From Gonatopus flavifemur (lineage: Eukaryota; Arthropoda; Insecta; Hymenoptera; Dryinidae): a DNA stretch of 64,000 bases. Where the stretch lies: contig JAFFJZ010000006.1 of assembly GCA_018340375.1 (NCBI GenBank), positions 21,644,001-21,708,000 of the forward strand, given 5' to 3'. The translations under genes were made by a program, and so were the position numbers. Shown here piece after piece: positions 37,901-49,115 of this stretch; the first letter of the stretch is position 1, and each line of letters begins with the position of its first letter. The notes below the pieces were generated by a model. The model did not search any database and was not told where the DNA came from. It worked only from the letters and a program-made list of their open reading frames with translations.

Positions 37901-40900
37901 TGAAGAGCCGTCACTGGCCCTTTGAAACACCAGCAGTTGTGTTTGCTGGGATGGTTCCCGTCTTGTTATAAAACGGATCTCCAAGTATTTTGAAACAGGA
38001 TCGTCTTATGATTATTATGCAACTTTGTCTTATCATTGGACTTTTTTTTTTCGAGTACACCCCAGCGACTTGTGTTTTTTCCCTGATAGAAAAGTTCCCT
38101 TGAATCTGGAAAGGACTTGGCGGCAACATTGGAAATAATGTATTCAGGTGTTGAAGAAATTGATAAAATAATTACCTTAAAGTCACTGTTAGCGGTCGAA
38201 GAGTTGACCATGGCTACTATAGTTACAGACATGCTTACTCGCAAGGAATACCCGATGACCATTCCCAAAAACATGAGAATGATCTGACAGTGTCTGACCC
38301 CCAGCTTTCCTGCAAAAGAACAATCATTTCATTATTTCCATGTATTTCATCGACAAGTTATTCGCTTGAAACACCAAACAAGTTGAAGAAAAGTCAAACA
38401 CGAGGACAAATAATTTAGATCTTTGAGAGGATCTAATTAGATTCAATGAAATCGAAAAAACAAAAAATCTCAAGCTCTGGATCTAAATAGATCTACGAGG
38501 TAAAATTTCTCGTGAATCAATCTCAATCGTTCATAGTAACGAAATGAGACTTCGAAATCAGGAAATTTGATAAACCATTTATCATTGATCTTCTAAACAT
38601 TATTTGAAGAATGTGGTGTGAGATTTGTTATTTTTCATAGCTAAATATCGTGTTTTTTCACTAATTCGTTTGGAGAAACCATTCGAACTTTAGCAACATC
38701 ATCTCCTATCTTGAGAGGACCTGGTAGGAAGCACTGATTGTTTTGTTTTTATACCCAAGTAGAGCTCGGATAAGATTGATTTGTCACGTTGAATAGGATG
38801 CTACAAACCCAGATGTGCTACCTGTTTTCGAATTTCCTCTTGAGAAGAATTCTGTAGAAGTTCATGTCAAGATTTGTCTCTCTACAAAATGTATGGAATT
38901 TTTATACAATTTCCATCAAATCATGTGTTTCTACATCAACTTTCATACATTTTGCATAGAGCCAAATCTTGACATGAAATTCTACAGAATTTTTTCACTT
39001 TCGAGCAATCAAAACGATGAGATGTTTTCTTTATAATCCATTAATCAAATGTGCGACATTTGAGATATTACATAAAATCCATTACATCTGTTTGTTCGCG
39101 TATATCCATCAATGATTTATCGTGTTTCGTGCTAATCCATCTTGTATCGAGATACACGGAAACCCTTAATACACGTTTACAACTCAATCGATATCGAGAA
39201 CACGAATACAATCATGTTGGATCAAATACATTTTCTCACGAATCAAGTGGACATTCTAATTGGATGTTCCAATAAATAATTCTAATCGCAATTACACAAC
39301 TTCGATGAACCCTTGGAACAATGTTGAGAGTATCGATGATATCACTGATTTGTGCGAATTACAAATATTTTTCTTTCGTTAAGATAACATATTATCATAT
39401 TCTCGTATCGTTATAGAATACATGTATGAAAGTTGATCTCTTTTGAAATCCTTAGATTATTTTTTATATAACGTACAAATTCTTAGAATACAGGTGATTT
39501 AAAATCCTTCTTTCATTGTTATTGAGATTTGAAACTAATTCCATTCCCTCCATCAACCAAGTTATGGTGCTATAAAATGTCTTTGCAATACAAAACAAAA
39601 TACTCATTTAATAACATTCCAATGTTATCTGTGTCATAACGAGCGAACAATCTGCGACAAATATTTTTCAAATTACTTCATTCAATTTTCCAGTTGAGAA
39701 AATTTAATGACTAGGAAAGAATGCCTGTTTTTTGTTGTGCGCAAAAAAAAACATATACACACAATTTTAATATTTATTCCACAAGGTTTGAGTTCAGCTC
39801 AAGATTCCATGGTGGAATTCTATAATTTTGATATAAAAATGTATAAAACTCGTTGTAGGAACTATCAATGCTGGTTACATAACGACAATGCGATAATATA
39901 TATATATACATATAAAAAAAAGAATAAAAGAGTTTATCCTGAATTGTTTTATCAGTGGGAAATACACGATGCGCAACATCTATCAGGAAGAAAATAACAA
40001 TGTTTCTTCTTATCCCTGTGACAGGAACAAGAAACATTGAACACTTCTTCTTCTTCTTTTTGATAAACAAAGGTCAACATTCATTGTGATATACATGACC
40101 AATTTTTCATCGCGTGTAAAGTCAAAGAAAAAGATACCAAAGCTTATCTTAGAGCGTATTAATTAAAATCCTACCGACTTGAACGATAATAATGTTTTCC
40201 AAACGAATTACCGTCCGCCTTGGGATGTGTACATGGAACGATTCAACACCATCCTCGAATCATTTTTTTACTATTCTAGATTTGTATTCTTAATGAGATT
40301 TTTTCTCGTTCGGAATAATAAATCATTCGAATTCGCGGGGAAATGTTTTCAAGGCATTTATAAAACTCTAAAAGTTCAACGAATTCATAGAAAAACACAG
40401 ATTTATGGCCAGTGGAATATGAATTTGTTATTACATTAGTTTTATTCACAATGCACGCAATTATCGCTAAAGAATTGATTAACGACATCGGTATCTTACA
40501 AAAGTCTCTGATCTTTCAGCGATTGGAATTTAGAACACGCTCTTCGCTTTAAAATAAATAGTTATGAATTCTCAAAGAAATTGAACAAAGATACCGATCT
40601 TATCTTTCTTCGAAGCTGACAAAGAATTGTCTTAAAAATTCAGGTCTCCACAAATTTTGAATTATTATTTTACAAATAAATGTTAATCTCCATGATGCAA
40701 ACCCCAGATAGAAAAACGTGCTCTAAATTCTTTGTAACATAACGTGCCGTAAACGTACTATCATAAACTAACTCCGCTCAGCTTGCGATGATGCATAAAA
40801 TGTTAACATTATGTCTTCATTATGGTACCATCACCCCGTTTTGCCATCAATAACAATGCTTTATGCGGAAACACCTTGGTACCTTGATGCGAACATTTCT

Positions 40901-41561
40901 TGGCGTGCATGTTACCATTATGATGGCATTATTGAGACATTTTTCTATCTGGGAACGAAATGAGATTCTGTTTCAATTTATGTCCTACGGTTGTTGTAGA
41001 TTTGGTTTTTGACAATAAAAATAAATAAAATGAACAAGAACAACAACTTTCATCTAATAATCCAGTCTTTTAAATCCGATCTAATGAAAATAAGCTTCAA
41101 ACACAGACAATTCGAATCTAAATCGAATCTAATCAATTTGACTCAACATTCAAATGAAACAACAACAAGAGTCGTTTGGTCTTTCGTTCGTATAGTGTAT
41201 ATTTATTCGAGTATCGAAATCGAGATGTATGAAATTCGTTCAAAAGTGATATAACTACTCCCGATGGAAATGAAAATTCTGGAGGGGGAGAACAATACAA
41301 TGGGGAACGAAAGTGTTCTTTTTCGTATCGATCACTCACATTTTCTTTCACTCGCGTTGATTTATATTATAAAAACAAAATACTACCGACTATCGACACT
41401 TCACAAAAACAAAATCGATTCACACTAGGAATTTCGGTACCCCATCCGTTTTTCTTGTATTTTTCATTGTTATCGAAAGATGATGATCTACCTGCCCCGC
41501 TGTTCGATGCATTCTTCGCTTCCACCTCGCCCGCTTCATTTTCCTTTGCGACGATTGCCAT
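25904..41561 (-). CDS. SLC17-family MFS transporter (copy B), complete, 479 aa
   Basis: Seven minus-strand exons: 41492-41561, 38176-38309, 27460-27760, 27069-27322, 26608-26754, 26149-26523 and 25904-26062 (stop TAG). All donors are GT and acceptors AG, and the phases agree (1,0,1,0,0,0), giving 1,440 nt and 479 residues, normal for the family. The start ATG at 41561 lies 54 bp downstream of a TATA box; the first exon encodes a short acidic cytoplasmic tail. Exon 2 has LGVRHCQII and the conserved Arg (YSLRVSMS). Exon 3 has the FFWGYTIMQVPSGYLA amphipathic block and the RVGMGLCQA helix. Exon 5 has TPWKEIFTS and NWGYWTLL. Exon 6 has the second half with DYALKK, HVDLSPNYAGTMMG and the conserved ITN; the C-terminus is charged. 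Roughly 12 hydrophobic segments are seen. Known role of the family: secondary transport of organic anions or phosphate; the substrate is not inferable. Introns 1 (3.2 kb) and 2 (10.4 kb) are filled with inverted-repeat elements, while the others are 84-314 bp. Confidence 0.95.
28912..29033. repeat. CCCTGGTACAAATAATC repeat, copy 2
   Basis: Lies in intron 2 of SLC17 copy B. CCCTGTTATACAAATAATCC opens and ATATTTTCACCTGGG closes it. A third, inverted fragment (ACCCTGGTAGAAATATTC, then CATTACGAATGGTGAAATT) lies at 30145-30205. Confidence 0.65.
29616..29909. mobile_element. CCCTGGTGAAAGGGAAGC inverted-repeat element
   Basis: CCCTGGTGAAAGGGAAGCGT opens and ACGCTTCTCTTTCACCAGGG closes it (294 bp). 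Interior GAAAGCGTGAGC and TACGTTC... pair imperfectly. A one-sided relative (CCCTGGTGAAAATGAGGCGT) begins at 37073. Lies in intron 2 of SLC17 copy B. Confidence 0.75.
30511..31548. mobile_element. CCCAGACAGCAC element (1.04 kb)
   Basis: CCCAGACAGCACACAAGTTC opens and GAACTAGTTGTGCTGTCTGG closes it. The interior is AT-rich and noncoding, with inverted AGAATACC / GGTATTCT pieces. A shorter relative lies at 41911-42067. Confidence 0.7.
31621..31760. repeat. CACAGTGGGCCAGATGA repeat, copy 1
   Basis: CACAGTGGGCCAGATGACGT begins here and is followed by TTGGCAAAAAATC. The same start recurs at 32129 and (diverged) 34005, and in complement at 35877-35892. Confidence 0.6.
32129..32260. repeat. CACAGTGGGCCAGATGA repeat, copy 2
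   Basis: CACAGTGGGCCAGATGACTG, then CTGGCCAAAAATCGAG, TATATAAGTTCAAGT and GAATATATTAAG. The segment at 34005-34128 is colinear over about 120 bp. Confidence 0.6.
32954..33092. mobile_element. CCCATACAGCACAC inverted-repeat element (139 bp)
   Basis: CCCATACAGCACACAGATAT opens and ATCCAAGTGTGTTGTATGGG closes it; TA flanks both sides. The interior is ATCCATTAGATGG-type short repeats. Confidence 0.78.
34005..34128. repeat. CACAGTGGGCCAGATGA repeat, copy 3
   Basis: CACAGTGAGTCATATCAC, CTGGCTAAAAGTCGA, TATATGAGTCCAATT and AGATATATTGAG match copy 2 in order. It ends where the element at 34130 begins. Confidence 0.55.
34130..34384. mobile_element. TACACNGAGAAAAA element, copy 2
   Basis: TACACGGAAAAAAGAAAACA opens and GTTTTCTTTTTTCCGTGTA closes it; the inner CAGCACTGGTTACTGT pairs with ACAGTAACCATTGCTG. 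Lies in intron 2 of SLC17 copy B. Confidence 0.78.
34465..35218. mobile_element. CCCATGTAACGC inverted-repeat element (754 bp)
   Basis: CCCATGTAACGCAGAATATT opens and ACGTGCTTATGCTACTTGGG closes it, with many AATATTCTGAGAATATTC units in both orientations near each end. Noncoding. The ends are like those of the 145-bp element at 6718. Confidence 0.65.
35584..35824. repeat. Two tandem units of about 121 bp
   Basis: GAGTTTCAAGGAAATTCG starts at 35584 and again at 35705. Each is followed by ATCCGCCATAT, CGCCATCTTGAATTTCC, AAAATTTTATTCCAGATTCG (or ATCCG) and ATCAGCGA.CCCAAAAA. Confidence 0.75.
36790..37050. mobile_element. TACACNGAGAAAAA element, copy 3
   Basis: TACACAGAGAAAAATGAAGT opens and ACTTTATTTTTCTCCGTGTA closes it. 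The inner AAATTACTACGTTCCTAC and TTGCCAAATTAGTAAAC parts pair over about 60 bp. Confidence 0.75.
37586..37680. mobile_element. CCCTGGTTAAAAGAATCC family, copy 4 (internally deleted)
   Basis: CCCTGGTTAAAAAAATCC opens and TTGTTTTTTGAACAGGG closes it; TA flanks both ends. Only 95 bp. Lies in intron 2 of SLC17 copy B. Confidence 0.7.
38846..38992. mobile_element. Inverted-repeat element (147 bp)
   Basis: AGAATTCTGTAGAAGTTCAT and TCAAGATTTG on the left pair with CAAATCTTGA and ATGAAATTCTACAGAATT on the right; the loop lies near 38900-38935. Lies in intron 1 of SLC17 copy B. Confidence 0.7.
40703..40953. mobile_element. CCCAGATAGAAAAACG inverted-repeat element (251 bp)
   Basis: CCCAGATAGAAAAACGTGCT opens and GACATTTTTCTATCTGGG closes it; the inner TGTAACATAACG and CGTGCATGTTACCATTATG pair loosely. 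Lies in intron 1 of SLC17 copy B. Confidence 0.72.
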
Positions 41562-41614
41562 TCTTATTTCCGCGATTCAGCGTTGAAAATCTCAATTAAA
41601 CGGATCGTGCATAG

Positions 41615-41622
41615 TTTATATA
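41615..41622 (-). promoter_or_regulatory. TATA box of SLC17 copy B
   Basis: The minus strand reads TATATAAA here, 54 bp upstream of the ATG at 41561, which places a transcription start near 41590 and a very short 5' UTR. There is no splice acceptor just before the ATG. This supports the chosen start exon. Confidence 0.6.
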
Positions 41623-41910
41623 GATCGCCCCTCCATCGCTCGATGTGCATAAGCACATGGATCCCCCTCTCTCGATATTCCTTCTTCTTCTCCGTACCGT
41701 AAACCGGAGAAATATCTATTTTGTATTCTTTCAAAGTAGATCTTTTTTCTCAACTTCGAGTACTATTCCATTTTATTCATCGCGAATATTATTATTATTG
41801 TTATACATAAATCGAATATCTGCAGTTTGGATTATTATTTTACATTTCAGAAAATGTTCATTGGATTTTAATAGTTTTTTTTTTTGTTGTTTTGTACAGT
41901 TTTATGAGAT

Positions 41911-42067
41911 CCCAGACAGCACAACAGCTCCCGTTATGCGATTACTGATGAATTCCTCGGGCATTCAATAAGTTTTCATTTTGAATTTATCGTTAGTCGC
42001 TTAACGGGGACTATTCAAGAAGCTTTTTCTTAAGAAATCTTTATGAATTCAAGTTCATGCTGGCTGG
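41911..42067. mobile_element. CCCAGACAGCAC relative (short)
   Basis: TCCCAGACAGCACAACAGCT at the left and CATGCTGGCTGGGAT at the right, with AATTCCTCGGGCATTC and AAGAATTCAAGTTC-like pieces between. Sits between SLC17 copy B and FERRY3. The right end is uncertain. Confidence 0.45.
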
Positions 42068-42692
42068 GATATTATAGATTTTTCGAAGGACCTTTTGAGA
42101 TATATTTCCTGATTTTTTACCACGCAAAATGTATTAACCACCAATAACAAGTTTTCTTCGAAATCAATAGTAAAAATTTCAATTTTAATCATTTTCGATC
42201 GATCTCTAATTTCGAGGCAACGACATCACACTTTTAGTGAAATCGTACAAGCACTTTTCGTTTGATTACGAAATTGATTGTGTAAAATCTTATCTGTGTG
42301 GTAAATACAAATCCTACAATCTGAGTAACGATATCCAGAAATACACAGGATCTTCGAACATTATCGATCATTTTGAATTCCTTACTTTACGCGCGACGAC
42401 CTCGCGATACTTCTTAGATACTTCGCAATTTCTACTCTTAAAAAGTATCCTATCAAGGGCGGGGTTTTGATTTAATGGATTCAATCATCTTAGAAATAGA
42501 TCTATTTTATTGAAGATCATCGTTTGATCTCGTAATGGAATAAGTTTCAGAATCCAAAATGTTTATCTTTCACGACCCTGTTTCTCAAGGTACTTTTCAT
42601 GTTCTTTGGTAATAAATAATACGATTTTTGATGCATATACATATAATTTTTCATCGCATAACAGATCTGACATTTATTAAAAAGTTTGATCA

Positions 42693-44917
42693 TCACTTTT
42701 TTGGAGTTTGAGGAGTGCTAGTCGCTTTGAATATCAAAGGATTCGATACTCGAAATATACTTGGCAACATTGTGGCTAGAATTCCAAAAACTTCCTCCGA
42801 CATGCCCTGAAAGGGGAAAAAGATGTTTATAAACTCATTATTGAGAATTTTAGAAGCATTAAAAATCAATAAACACGCACTTCTGGTACCAAGAATTGTA
42901 GATTTTTCAACTCAGCGCCACCCCAAGAAGCCATTTCGATCATGAAACCTTTAACGCATTTGAATACTAATTCAGCACGTTTGGTACACCAAGCCACTGT
43001 CATGTCCTAAAATAAATACACCGTGTTAAAGTATATACAAAACCTTATCCACTCGAAGCATGAAAATTTACCTCCGACATTTCATGAACAAGAAGAACAG
43101 GTATAGTCAATGTCGTAACATCGTTACAAGACGCATTTTTTAAAATATTCCTCAATCCCAGGATAGCTGGATGTCTCGAGTTGATATCTCCTTTTGAATA
43201 ACGTACAATTGAATGAACACGAAAGATGAATGCTACTCTCATATCTTACCAGATCTCAAAGAATCGTTGACGACCATATGAAACACCACATGAACTTGAG
43301 CCAAATTGGAATGTCTAGTGATAAACACATCTCCGGTTTGTAAAGTTTTACTCGACGTTGTTTTCTTTACCTAGATAATCAATTCTATTTCTAATTTCAT
43401 AATAAATCTCATACAACAATAGAATTATAACAATGTTATTGTTTATACCTGTCCATCGTGATTTTCGATATTATAAGTTTGTCTCCAAGCCACCACTTCC
43501 TTGACATCCTCACGAATTTTCTCCACTTGTTCATCGACGGGAGGAAAATGAAACTCCGTGGTCAATTGACATATCGAACACAATTCTGCAATCAATATTT
43601 ATAAACCATATCAATAATTATTCCACGTGAATCGTTAAATTCGGAGCAAAACATCAAACCTTTCGTGACACCGGAATAAGTTCCTAAATGATTATCGCTC
43701 AACAAAACTAATCCGCACAAATCATTCGAATACAATCCTAAAGCAGTCTGTAGCCTCTGTGGAGTTGGGTCCATTCTGTATCGAAAATCACGAAAATCAA
43801 CAACAACAACAACAACAAAGGATTTCACATACAAAAAACAAACCTACCCAGATTCGCTATTTTTAGTTCTACAAAAATCCAAAACGTCTCCAGTCAAGAT
43901 ACGTATGTTATGCATTTGTTTCATTTGTGATCCCAAATGGATTGTGAAACTCTCTTCTAGAATGGGATAATCGGTGGTGGGTTTTTCTTCGTTATGCACG
44001 AAAGTGCCTATCAAGGGACGTACGGGTGGCATGGGCATCACCGGAGACCCGCTAATAATTGAAAAAACGATATATATGTTGTTACACAGATTGTTTTCCT
44101 GTTTTAAATAAACAACAACCTACACTGGGGTTGGTAACATATTAGTTTGTTGTTCTTCGAGTAATCTCATTATCCAATTACGGTATTGATGTTTTTGTTC
44201 CAATTTCAAAGCATCTACCCTCGATCCCCATTGACCGTGTAACAAACTTTGTTCCTCGAAGTGTCTCTCCGCCATTTGACTTATAGATTTTTCTGTGGAA
44301 CTAGTTTCGAGGGTTTCAACGGCGATTCGCATTTCTTCGGTTTGTCTGAAAATGAAAAGGATTTCGATTACTCGTCGGGGGATAATTGATCTAGATTCGA
44401 TAGTTACTTACTTTTGAGTTAATCTTTCGTAATCTGCATCTCTGGCTTGAATAACTTCCGTAACGTCTCTCCCGTATTTATGTTCCGCTTGTAAGATCGG
44501 TTCCAGCGAGGGAGAGTGTACCAATCTATGATACGCCGCGGCGAATAATTCTTCATCGGTCGTGCCCATGGGATCGGCGTATTCTACTGTTTTTTGCTTG
44601 TACACTCGCTCCCAAGTTTTGATAAGGTCTTCTACGTTTAAATTTCCTTCTAGAGCTTTTTCTATGGACTTCTCGGATTTTGTGTCGTGGAATTCTTGGC
44701 TCCATTTCTTGACGCTGGATTGCAGGGATTGTAATAGAGAGGGCTCGATGTAGTAAGGTAATTTGAAGGAGGATACTATTCGATGCACAAGTTCTTTCAA
44801 TGATCCTTTGTATGGAATCTTCAATGGGATTTCTAATTTATATTCTTGATTCGTCGTACACGTTGGGAACTTGAATTCGAATATTTGTTCCGTATAATCC
44901 TCTTCCATTATATTCAT
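42693..44917 (-). CDS. FERRY3: FERRY complex subunit 3 (C12orf4 homologue), complete, 554 aa
   Basis: Nine minus-strand exons: 44412-44917, 44124-44345, 43848-44051, 43660-43775, 43449-43585, 43250-43370, 43072-43190, 42881-43006 and 42693-42806 (TGA). All junctions are GT-AG and in phase; the total is 1,665 nt. Introns are 59-78 bp. The protein is colinear with vertebrate C12orf4 (about 552 aa). Recognised blocks in order: [10 protein letters not shown] and [15 protein letters not shown] near residues 95-140, a charged coiled-coil-like middle, [99 protein letters not shown] and MLPSIFRVS at the end. Known role: subunit of the five-part FERRY complex, a Rab5 effector on early endosomes that binds mRNA. 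A splice acceptor (TTACAG) ends at 44922, only four bases before the ATG, so a non-coding 5' exon probably lies upstream. It is tandem to SLC17 copy B, with 1.1 kb between the two coding regions. Confidence 0.97.
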
Positions 44918-44922
44918 GATTC

Positions 44923-47295
44923 TGTAACAAAATTCAAATGCGTTATAAATTGATATCTGAATTGGTTTTCAATAGTCATCTTAGGAATATCACAGCAATA
45001 TCGTTTATTGAAATGAATGGGGAAATTTCAATATATATATATAAACATTTGTAACTTCTCAATATTGCTTTTGATTCGTTTCAACAGGGCCGAATGATAA
45101 CAATGTGATCGCGATTCCGCTTTAAAACAATGACGATACATCGCATTGATTTTGAAATCAATTTCAGCTACCAGAATCTATGGAACATATTCTGAAAATT
45201 TCGAATATTGTCTGACGTTACATTTTTTAAGAGTAAAAAAAAGAATATTGCTAAAATATCTTTTTATTTCCTAGTGCAAAAAGTTTGTTGAATTTCGATG
45301 AAATTTTTGTTGAAAAAGATTGCGAAATTTCAGCGAAAGGAGACAAAAATAGAGGAATTTTATCGAAATAATGTAAAAAAAACCTGGTTGAAAATTGCAG
45401 AATTTTAGTGTTACGTTTTTTTTACTCTTCTTTGTTGGAAAAAAGAAAACTGTGGAATTATTGTGAAACTCTTGGAAAGATGTCGTAGAAATTGCTTGAA
45501 AAATCATGGTAGACTTTTTGTACTGTGTTGTTAATTAATCATCAGTTCAGTTGAATATTGTGCAGATTTGGTATATAACCAGGGATTTCCTTGCATTGAA
45601 AAACCATCAATTTATATTCCAAATAGCAACTTTTTTTTATAAAAAATGTGGAATTGAGTTGAAAATAAATAATGGATTCCAATCAAAATTGCAGCAAAAC
45701 CAATTCACACACTGTTCATTGAAAATTATTTATTTTCCACAAATTCTATTGAAATGGAATAAAATCATTCAATGAAGTTATTCGGAAAACTGTGCTGAAT
45801 TTTGTGGAATTTCATTGAACCATGAACTTTTTTCCAATGCTCTTGGATAATGAATTTTCAATCTGAATGAAAATTGTGCAATTTTCTTGAAAAGAAATAA
45901 TGAATTCCAATCAAAATTTTCAAAGAAGTAACTCATATGTTTATCTCTGGATTTTTTTATTCTCTGTGAGTTCTGTTGGGTAAAACCTTGGATAGAATTT
46001 GTAAAGTTCTTTTCCCTGCTGTTGAATGATGAATTTCAATGAAATATCCGAATCTCGTTGAAAAGTTTGAATCGTTTATAAAAACGAAACAAGAATTCAA
46101 ACTCACAAAAGATGATAAATCATCGTTATTTATCTTCTCAAATTGAAATTTTCGTTTGAAAAATGTGCTGCAAGATTTTGGGTCCGAGTATTTCGTTATT
46201 CGATTATCAATTCGTTTCAATAAACGATTCAAATTTCAGCTACGTAAATGAACAATGAATTCTCATGAAAATTCTTGAGAAAGCAATGCATGTTGTTGAA
46301 CATTATTCATTGTAAGTTTTCAATATACCAATTCCAAAGATTAGGATGAATAATGTTTGAACATTAATTAATAATGTTGGGAATCGTAAAACACTGTCCA
46401 AAATCGCACCAAAATTCAACAAAGTGGTTCAACGAATTTCCTACTCTTTTTCCACGAAATTTTTTCTACCAAGGCTGCTACACTAAAAAAATATATCAAA
46501 GATGTATATTTTCAACGTATCTCAATATGATAATGATGATATATTAGATAATCCTTGCCATTCGTGTAATTTGAGTAGCTTTGATATAAAACGTATCTAA
46601 ATGAAAAATTCATTGAATGCTGACATATATCTTTGTTTTTGATCATTTTTCAATATTGTGAATTAAAAATATGATTCAACGTTTCAGAGAGTACAACATT
46701 TGCCAACTCATCTTATAAACGCTCTCAAATATATCTGATAAACTTTGTATAATATCGAAAAATATCAATTTTATATTTTTACTCACAAAATGATATCGAT
46801 GGAGAGGTATGTTTTGAAATAACAGCATGATACTTGAACGTCAAATATGCACGATTATGTCGGCATGCAAAGATATTATGCTTCGTTTACACGTAAAGAA
46901 GCATCAACGTAACCGTAACCGGTTGCGCATGTACATACGGTGAACGGATTCAATTCATTCCTTCCCTATTGCATCAACTTGGGAACACCCGCAAATAAAT
47001 TACAATGCCAACATAAGATATTTTGAAATCTTTCAACGATGTCGATTATCGATCAACGTAAATTATCATTCCTCGAGTGTTTAGGCGGTGGGAATTCAAT
47101 TTTTATCAAGAATTTGTGAATTACAACTTAGTTTTCCACAACTCATCAAAGGTAAGAGAGAACCTGCACAGCACGAGAGTCTCCACGAAAAGCTCCCGTT
47201 ATAACACTGAGGTGAGTTCACATTATGAATACTTTGAATTCAAAATGAACTCTTATTGGTGAATTTCTATCATCATAAAGGGAACCGTTAAAGAA
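44923..47295. other. Upstream region of FERRY3
   Basis: A non-coding first exon is expected here because an acceptor ends four bases before the ATG; it was not located. From 45240 to 46450 the DNA is rich in short TTGAATTTCATTGAA-like words in both orientations, looking like an eroded repeat. No conserved coding sequence. Confidence 0.45.
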
Positions 47296-47869
47296 CCCAC
47301 ACAGCACTCGTTTTCTAAAAGATATCTTCAGAAATAATTAAGAACAGTGCAAGATGTCTTATGCAACATGAATGTCACATCTTTTGGAAGTCTTAAACTG
47401 CACTGTAAAAAATTTCATCGGAAAATTTCTATATATTTATGTGAAGTAATTAACACATGCATGCGTTAAAAATTTTCCCAACTTGTCCAGAGATTTACTG
47501 TTAAATGTTGGAAACAATCCCATAAAGTTTGGAATTTTCAGATAAATGTAGGGCAAATTTCATATAAATGTACCGGAAATTCATTTCCTAATCAGTGATT
47601 GGAATTTTCCGGTTAATTGAATATTTTTTACAGGGTGTTCTTATTCCTAAAAGATATCTTCAAGAACGTTTTCAGAAACCTTTTAAGATTTTCTAAAAGA
47701 CATCTCTCGGAAATTTCTGAAAGTTTCCTGAAAACGTTCTTAAAGATATCTTTTAGAAATAAGAACAGTTTAAGACTTCTAAAAGATGTCTATTCGTGTT
47801 GCATAAGACTTCTTACATTGTTCTTAATTATTTCTGAAGATATCTTTTAGACAACGAGTGCTGTGTGGG
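47296..47869. mobile_element. CCCACACAGCACTCG foldback element
   Basis: CCCACACAGCACTCGTTTTC opens and AACGAGTGCTGTGTGGG closes it. Arms of about 100 bp pair (CTAAAAGATATCTTCAGAAA with its complement; TTAAGAACAGTGCAAGATGT). The middle repeats CTTCAAGAACGTTTTCAGAA in both orientations. It contains a nested element at 47401-47635. Confidence 0.8.
47401..47635. mobile_element. CACTGTAAAAAA family element nested in the foldback
   Basis: CACTGTAAAAAATTTCATCG opens and TTTTTTACAGGG closes it, with GTACCGGAAATTCATTTCCT inside, as in the copy at 5457. It interrupts the TTAAACT / AGTTTAAG arm of the host element. Confidence 0.75.
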
Positions 47870-48019
47870 AATCCTTTGTACGATAAATTTGTATCGCAAA
47901 AAAAGGGAAATACCCGAGGGACATTTATTTTGTGTTGAAACTCTTTGTGTAGAAAAATAATCGTACAAATTCAAGTTCAATGATGTAAAATTCAACGCAT
48001 GCATCTGATATTTTTTATA

Positions 48020-49115
48020 TTAGGTGTTCAACTTTGCTTCCGCCGTTTTTTCCCAAAATTTGAGGCTTTATTCTCAAGAAGTGGATACATGCTTATGATT
48101 CAAAGAACTGGGGCCGTCGCTAGCCCCTACTTTTTCCCATCTTTTTGGCAATTGTCGGATCCCATCTCTGGAAAACGATACGTCTTTGGAGGTGATCCAC
48201 GAATCGATCCATTCTCTAACTTCTTCATAAGAATGAAAATGCTGATCACTCGAGCCGTGAGCTATGGATCGAAATAAAGGTAAAGATCTCATTTGAGTGT
48301 TTTCAAATCATAAAGCATAATCCGAGCATAATCATGTCTTTCTTGGTACTGTGGCCGTTTCTCCTCCAATGCTCGGCTCAAACGCATCAACTGAGTTCGA
48401 TATCGATCCCCTGTAATGGTTTCCCTCGGTTTCAATAGCTCATAATACACGACACCGAGCTGATCCCACCAAATGCAGAGCATAACCTTGGCACCATGAA
48501 TATTCGGTTTAACTGTTGCTAAATTTGGGGACATGTGCGGGCATTCTACAAGATTTTCTGCGCTTGGGATTATCGCAGTGGACCCATTTTTCGCCGCCGG
48601 TCACAATACGGTGTGAAAACCCCTTTCGATTCTGTCTTTGAAGCAATTGTTCGTAAGTAAAGAAACGTCGTTCAACATCTCTTGGCTTCAATCCGTACGA
48701 AACCCAATTCCCCTGTTTCTCAATCATCTCCATGGCTCTGAGGCGTTTCGAAATGGTTTGTTGAGTTACTCCCAATGATTCTGCCTATTCTTCTTGCGTT
48801 TGGCACGAGTCTTCATCGAGTAATCCCTCCAATTCGGAATCTTCATTCCGAAACCATTCACGACACGTTCTCTCACTCAAAGCAGCCTCACCGTGAGTAC
48901 TTGAGAGCATTCGATGAGCCTCAACCGCAGTTTTCTTCAAATGAAAGCAGAAAATCAGAACTTCCCGCGAATGACGAGAATTCCGCTCAAGAACTGACAT
49001 CTTCGATCGAGTAAAAATTCACTAATATGACGATGTTGTGTAGTATGTTGACACATGTCCAACCTTCCCGTGTGACATTTATCACCTTCAGTACCAAGGA
49101 AAATTGTAGGCCTAA
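48020..49115 (-). mobile_element. mariner (mauritiana-type) element, decayed
   Basis: Ends TTAGGTGTTCAACTTTGC (48020 on) and, on the other strand, TTAGGCCTACAATTTTCC (from 49115) are imperfect terminal inverted repeats. TA flanks both sides (48018-48019 and 49116-49117), the expected target duplication. The 1.1-kb body holds one dead transposase on the minus strand. Confidence 0.88.
48074..49000 (-). pseudogene. mariner transposase pseudogene
   Basis: Starts MSVLERNSRHSREVLIFCFH at 49000. Then SERTCREWFRNED, an in-frame TAG after CQTQEE, the second helix-turn-helix (GVTQQTISKRLRAMEMI) and the first catalytic region TGGEKWVHCDNPKRRKS. A frameshift near 48540 leads into MLCIWWDQLGVVYYELLK and ALEEKRPQYQERHDYARIM. 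Sequence between this and LFRSIAHGSSDQHFHSYEEV is deleted: the usual HDNARPH context is reduced to LYD, and the third Asp (SDYHLF) is lost. The C-terminus (KDVSFSRDGIRQLPKRWEK) is kept. It cannot be active. Motif wording places it with mauritiana-subfamily mariners. Confidence 0.92.
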
